From positions 1-26,336 of IMG/VR virus record IMGVR_UViG_3300037493_003172: a stretch of 26,336 nucleotides of DNA; one strand, written 5' to 3'. This DNA comes from a virus. The stretch's first letter is position 1. Each line of letters opens with the position of its first letter. The notes under the pieces were generated by a model. That model did no database searches, had not been told where the DNA came from, and saw only the letters and a list, made by a program, of their open reading frames with translations. The translations under genes and the position numbers were made by a program. Of this stretch, positions 22,608 through 26,336 are shown piece by piece.

Positions 22608-24446
22608 TCAATCTGGTTTCTTCTCCTGGGTTTCATCTGGCCGGACAGCTTCTGTGGCTTCCCGGCCAATGATGCCCCACCTGACAGCCAGGATTAATCC
22701 CATCAGGGCACAATCCCAAGCGTGATTGCCACAGGTCTTGCTGGAGGGAAGCACCCAGGTGGGCTTGCCACTCCGGCTGTCCTTCACCCTCAGCTCACTT
22801 GTGAGCTGGGCAATGTAGTCTTCCGGCACATTTCTGGCATAGGTGTGCAGCCTGGTCTTCTGCAAGCCAGCCAGCAAATCTTTAGTCTGAAGATTGCTCC
22901 ACAGGATCATTTCAGCCCTGTTCCTCTGGCCAGGGATAAACACCGCTTGCTTGTCAGAATAGAAACGCTTGGTGCTCTTGCCCCCTAAATCCTGCACAGT
23001 GAAGTCTGTAAGGCCACTGCCCCTGAGACTCTTCCACTGCCTGGCTGCTGTCCTGGCATAGACTTCCTGGGTCTGGTCACCACAGTCCACCCCACAGAGT
23101 GCCTTGCTTACCTGGTGAAGTTTGGCCAAGTCATCCAGCTGCTCCCAGGTTTCTACCCTACCCCACCACCTCAGTCTGCTGTGGCCAGACTTGCTCCAGC
23201 TTCTGATCTCTGTCCAGAAGTGTCCCCGCTGCACATCTGTGGCCATTGTCCTGAAGGGCACTGACCCAGCCGGGATTGTGGTGCTGTTCACATCCACCAC
23301 CCTGGCCTCAGGGGTGATCCAGGCTTCCTTATCCCAGGCATCACCCAGGGCATAGTCCCCAGCCTGTGCCTGGGCACTCATTTCCCCAGAGTCTTCTGAC
23401 CAGCTTTGGGCAAGCCTCTTCATCTTCCAGGTGCGTCTCAGTGAGCTATCACCATACAGCTCATAGGCTTCCTTGGCCATCAGGAGCTTTGCACCTTCCT
23501 TGCCCCAGGAAGAATTGCACAAGCAATTCCAATGCAAGCCCACTGATCCCCAAGAGCTGCTGGTGCTGGTGGCCACAAACTTTGCACCCCGGTCAATCCT
23601 ATTGGCCTCAGCCCTTACCCCTGGGGTGTCATTCAGTCTGACCTGGCAGTGGGCACATTCATAAGTGGTGGCATTTTCAACAGCCTTCAAATCCCAAGCC
23701 CCATTCACCTTGGCAGAGTCTGGAAATCTGACCTGACTCCAATCCCAGGGCTGGACTGCGGAACAGCTGGGGCAGCTGAAATTCCAATGCATCTGGTTTG
23801 TGCCGGAGTGAAGCAGATCAAATTCTGACCCCACATCCCCGGCTTGCCCCATCACAATCACCCTACCCATCCAGCTGAAGGACTGTGTGCGAGCTGAGGC
23901 TTCAGCAATGTGACCCCTGGGCACAAGCCAGGCTTCATCAATAATCACTGTCCTGAGTGACAGTCTCTGCAAATTGCTTTCATTCCAAGCACCCCTGCAA
24001 TAGACCACAGCCCCATTGGAGAAGTCTGCCACATTGCTTTTATCATTGTCAGTCTCAGCCAGCAAATCTTTCACCACAGGAGTCTGCTGGATTAGTGGCC
24101 GGACATACCTGATGAAGAAGTCCTTTGCTTCCGCATCATTTGGCTCTAGGATCATCATAGGACAAGGTGCAGTGGCAATCTGCCAAAGGGTGTAAATCCT
24201 GGCCAGGAGTGACTTGCCTGACTGTGTGGAAGCCATAATGGTCAGCAGTTTAGTCTCAGGATCACAGGCCAGCTTTAATGCTGCTCCCACCCAGGGTGTC
24301 CGGCTGAGGCTGAGTCTTCCCCTGATTGGGCTGTCTGGCACATCAAGCACATTGGCTTCAGCCCAGGCCACAGGGTCACCTGTGTAACTTGGCCGGATGA
24401 TCTCCTGGGCAGACCCCACCAGGGTGGCTTCATTGTCCGTTGTCAT
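22608..24446 (-). CDS. Terminase large subunit (GpA type)
   Basis: 612 residues from the ATG at 24446, which shares one base with the previous stop (TGATG); an earlier in-frame start at 24515 lies inside the upstream gene. The ATPase part has Walker A ASTQSGKS (72-79) and Walker B TVIIDE (165-170). A zinc-ribbon signature CPSC (224-227) with CAHC (263-266) is seen in GpA terminases. The nuclease part has D403 (ATDVQRG), D453 and D456 (GVDCGD) and a late HAWDCALMG. It cuts concatemeric DNA and pumps it into the head. It is the largest gene of the packaging block. All key residues are present. Confidence 0.95.
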   Translation of the reverse strand: MTTDNEATLVGSAQEIIRPSYTGDPVAWAEANVLDVPDSPIRGRLSLSRTPWVGAALKLACDPETKLLTIMASTQSGKSLLARIYTLWQIATAPCPMMILEPNDAEAKDFFIRYVRPLIQQTPVVKDLLAETDNDKSNVADFSNGAVVYCRGAWNESNLQRLSLRTVIIDEAWLVPRGHIAEASARTQSFSWMGRVIVMGQAGDVGSEFDLLHSGTNQMHWNFSCPSCSAVQPWDWSQVRFPDSAKVNGAWDLKAVENATTYECAHCQVRLNDTPGVRAEANRIDRGAKFVATSTSSSWGSVGLHWNCLCNSSWGKEGAKLLMAKEAYELYGDSSLRRTWKMKRLAQSWSEDSGEMSAQAQAGDYALGDAWDKEAWITPEARVVDVNSTTIPAGSVPFRTMATDVQRGHFWTEIRSWSKSGHSRLRWWGRVETWEQLDDLAKLHQVSKALCGVDCGDQTQEVYARTAARQWKSLRGSGLTDFTVQDLGGKSTKRFYSDKQAVFIPGQRNRAEMILWSNLQTKDLLAGLQKTRLHTYARNVPEDYIAQLTSELRVKDSRSGKPTWVLPSSKTCGNHAWDCALMGLILAVRWGIIGREATEAVRPDETQEKKPD

Positions 24447-24937
24447 CAAGCAGACAGATGGTGCAACTTCTTTAAAGTGGCCAGCCGGAAATGAGTGACA
24501 GGCTTCATCCCACAAAATCCATTTCTGATCCTGATATTCTTTCTTTCAAGGCTGTGCCTTTCAGCCATCTGGAACACAGCAGACCTACTGACATTGGCCA
24601 GCTTGCAGAAGTCAGTGGCACTGATCCAGCCCCTGGGGACTGCATCTTGGCCAATGATCCTTGAAGCCAGCATCACTTCATCAAAGCTCTTTAAAGGTTT
24701 CTTAGGCTGATAGACAAAAGCCCAAGACCTTTTCCCATCAATGGCTTTCACCTGGTAGCTTGTCCGGCAGAGCAGTCCCTTGTCATAGAGACACTTGGCC
24801 TTGGTGCTGGTGCTTGAGTAATTGAGGAAGCCAAGCTTTGCCTGGATGTCCCTGATGGTCAGCCAGCCCTTAGGGGCAGCTGCCTTGTCTTGCTTCCTGT
24901 GCTCAATGAGCTGCTTGGCAAGTTTGGCCAGGGTCAT
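24446..24937 (-). CDS. Winged-helix-like DNA-binding protein, 163 aa, between terminase genes
   Basis: 163 residues. Two similar HTH-type segments are visible: PKGWLTIRDIQAKLGF with STKAKCLYDKGLL (about 22-56), and PRGWISATDFCKLANVSRSA with VFQMAERHSL (about 101-130), suggesting an internal duplication of a winged helix. KRSWAFVY (about 69-76) would be the wing. It overlaps the metallophosphoesterase gene by ATGA and the large terminase by one base. Such a protein could bind packaging DNA or regulate the late transcript. Lambda has no gene here. Not recognised as a named family. Confidence 0.7.
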   Translation of the reverse strand: MTLAKLAKQLIEHRKQDKAAAPKGWLTIRDIQAKLGFLNYSSTSTKAKCLYDKGLLCRTSYQVKAIDGKRSWAFVYQPKKPLKSFDEVMLASRIIGQDAVPRGWISATDFCKLANVSRSAVFQMAERHSLERKNIRIRNGFCGMKPVTHFRLATLKKLHHLSA

Positions 24938-25692
24938 TTGCTTGGGTCATAAAGTTTCAGGTCTGTCTGAAAGACCCACTTCCTTCCCACCTTGTGGATC
25001 AAGGTGACCTTCCAATCCTTGCCATCAATCCACCCGGCTGCAAAGCCACTACCCCACATTGCACTGCCCAGCCTGTGGCTGGCATAGGTCATTGCCTCTT
25101 TCTGGCAGAGACATCCGGCTGAGTAAGCTGCACCACCACCCCACTTCCTGAGTGCTACCATTTCAAGTCTGTGAATATGGCCACACACAAACCCACCACC
25201 CCTTTGGGCATAGTGAGCACCTTGCTCCTGCACAGCTCTGGCACTGTGACTGTAACCGTGAGCAAAGGCCACCTTGCCCAATTCAAACACTCCCAAGTCT
25301 GCGTGATATGGAAGCACCTTGGTGCAGCCAATCTTCCTGGCTTCTCTCATCAGCTCATCCTTAATGCCCTGGCAATAATCCACTTCCTTGGCATCCCCGG
25401 AAGACTCAATGGTGTGATCAAGTCTGGCCTCGTGATTTCCCCACAGCCACACATCCGGGGAAAACTTACGGAGGAATTTCACCCCTTCTTGCAAGTCTTC
25501 CTTCAGACTCTCATTGGCTTCCTTGTCCTTGGCCTGGCTTCTGAGACTGCGTAAATCAAAGCAGTCACCTAGGTGAATACGGACATCCGGCTTGAATTGC
25601 TTACAGTATTCAAGCAGTGCGGACACAGCTTCAGGATCGTGCCTGTCACCGTGATTGTCACCACAGGCCACCCATTTGATGATCTTGCTCAT
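24934..25692 (-). CDS. Calcineurin-like metallophosphoesterase
   Basis: 252 residues. All metal-binding motifs of the family are present: GDNHGD (11-16, the D-x-H motif), LGDCFD (41-46, GD-x-x-D), GNHEAR (85-90, GNHE), FAHGY (143-147) and GHIH (171-174). Such enzymes hydrolyse phosphoesters or act as DNA nucleases (SbcD, YfcE-like). A role in DNA end processing or signalling is not decidable here. It lies between small and large terminase genes, coupled to both sides by ATGA overlaps, so it is made together with packaging proteins. Not part of the lambda order. Family certain, substrate unknown. Confidence 0.9.
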   Translation of the reverse strand: MSKIIKWVACGDNHGDRHDPEAVSALLEYCKQFKPDVRIHLGDCFDLRSLRSQAKDKEANESLKEDLQEGVKFLRKFSPDVWLWGNHEARLDHTIESSGDAKEVDYCQGIKDELMREARKIGCTKVLPYHADLGVFELGKVAFAHGYSHSARAVQEQGAHYAQRGGGFVCGHIHRLEMVALRKWGGGAAYSAGCLCQKEAMTYASHRLGSAMWGSGFAAGWIDGKDWKVTLIHKVGRKWVFQTDLKLYDPSK

Positions 25693-26261
25693 AAGGTCTT
25701 AGATGAAAGCTCTGCCCTTGCTTGCAGTGTCCACTTCTCCAGGGCTTTGATTGCAGTTTCCGGCCTGTCAGGATTGCAAGCCTCAGCACAGTCCAGGGGA
25801 AGTTTGTCTAATCTCTGCACCACCTTGGCAGTCCACCTGGTGATAATCTCCTGGGCTTCAGTTAATTTTATGTAAGCCCTGGCCTCAATTGCTCTAGTCT
25901 TCTCCTCATCCTCTAGCTGCACTAGAGTCCTGAGGCTGGAATTATAGGCTGACTGAAGCTTACTTTGGGCAGGATCGTTTTGCTCAATGGCAGCTGCATA
26001 GACTTCTCTGGCTCTGTCCACCAGGTGTCTGTGCTGTGCCAGGGCATAACTGAGAGTGCCAGCAGTCAGCCCTTCCACTCCGGCAGGGGCATTGACCTGA
26101 GGGGATGGCTTTACAGGTGGAAGCTTCCTGTGCCTTCCGGCCTTACGCAGATCAAGCCAGGCTTTGGCCTCTGGCATTGTCTTAGGCAAACCTTCCTGAC
26201 GCAGCTTGGCCACATAACCTTTTGAAAGCCCAAGTGCCTTGGCCAGCTCTGCCTGGGTCAT
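25689..26261 (-). CDS. Terminase small subunit (Nu1-like)
   Basis: 190 residues. The N-terminal MTQAELAKALGLSKGYVAKL (1-20) with QEGLPKTMPEAKAWLDL is the Nu1-type winged HTH that recognises packaging DNA. A basic Pro-rich linker (40-58) leads to a helical region (about 66-150, LAQHRHLVDRAREVYAAAIE and LQSAYNSSLRTLVQLEDEEK) for oligomerisation and contact with the large subunit. Its place before the large terminase agrees. The ATG overlaps the upstream stop (ATGA) and is preceded by GGGGGTAAG, a purine-rich sequence that is stronger than at most genes here. Confidence 0.85.
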   Translation of the reverse strand: MTQAELAKALGLSKGYVAKLRQEGLPKTMPEAKAWLDLRKAGRHRKLPPVKPSPQVNAPAGVEGLTAGTLSYALAQHRHLVDRAREVYAAAIEQNDPAQSKLQSAYNSSLRTLVQLEDEEKTRAIEARAYIKLTEAQEIITRWTAKVVQRLDKLPLDCAEACNPDRPETAIKALEKWTLQARAELSSKTL

Positions 26262-26336
26262 AGCTTACCCCCTGGGATGCCTTCCAATCCAGCTGACTTC
26301 AAATCCTTGCGTTTTTGGACGGTGGTGGATGCCCCA
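26258..26336 (-). CDS. 3' end of an upstream gene cut by the window edge
   Basis: 25 codons before a TGA that overlaps the terminase start (ATGA), read GASTTVQKRKDLKSAGLEGI and then PGGKL. Its start lies beyond the window, unless the window closes into a circle, in which case ATG TTT TGC CC at 11-1 continues in frame and gives a 29-residue peptide. Basic and short; no function assigned. Confidence 0.5.
   Translation of the reverse strand, partial: GASTTVQKRKDLKSAGLEGIPGGKL

Noticed and set aside
1-26336. CRISPR array, insertion sequence, integrase or attachment site
   Set aside because: No regular spaced repeats, transposase or integrase motifs seen; the tRNA is complete, but no duplicated tRNA end was noticed that would mark an attachment site.

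Overview
The window is a densely packed, almost entirely leftward (minus-strand) genome segment of a tailed, long-tailed (siphovirus-like) phage or prophage of a Gram-negative bacterium. The phage assignment rests on a lambda-type packaging and head order, read right to left: Nu1-like small terminase, GpA-type large terminase, small connector, lambda-type portal, S49 head protease, scaffold, major capsid, FII-like connector, neck/tail terminator, tail tube, tape measure and tail fibre. A Gram-negative host is inferred from a lipobox-bearing, spanin-like protein and a secreted transglycosylase. I saw no integrase, repressor, DNA polymerase or helicase, so the lifestyle and host taxon stay open. 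Overall composition is moderate GC but CpG is strongly depleted, and start codons generally lack a Shine-Dalgarno sequence; many are instead preceded by CC, giving CCTATG or CCAATG.

Layout, in transcription order from the right end: (1) 26336-22608, packaging: the tail end of an upstream gene, small terminase, a metallophosphoesterase, a winged-helix-like protein and the large terminase. (2) 22607-18485, head: a 12-bp inverted repeat in the longest gap of the late region, then connector, portal, protease, scaffold and major capsid protein, closed by a strong intrinsic terminator at 18436-18461. (3) 18349-10263, head-tail joining and tail: FII-like connector, neck and terminator proteins, tail tube, chaperone-position protein, short tape measure, three unassigned tail proteins and a 710-residue fibre with two GTF-type repeats. 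(4) 10243-8360, lysis cassette: a 41-residue membrane peptide, a lipoprotein with coiled coil and three membrane segments, a holin, a second membrane protein and a mini HExxH metallopeptidase. (5) 8359-8059, a 300-bp non-coding region with nested direct repeats, the likely control region separating late from DNA-metabolism genes. (6) 8058-13, small unknown genes (including a tandem paralogue pair), ATP-dependent DNA ligase, a cytosine-methyltransferase-like gene split by an in-frame TAA, secreted transglycosylase endolysin, RuvC-like resolvase, a tRNA-Thr(UGU) embedded in the operon, an ERF annealase and a RecE-like exonuclease.

The DNA genes form a recombination set: exonuclease makes single-stranded ends, ERF anneals them, the RuvC-like enzyme resolves branches before packaging, and ligase seals nicks. 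Several genes of 41-54 codons sit in gaps and are tied to neighbours by overlaps or tight spacing. The two window ends may be adjacent in the real molecule: the partial gene at the right end continues in frame to an ATG at the left end if the window is closed into a circle.
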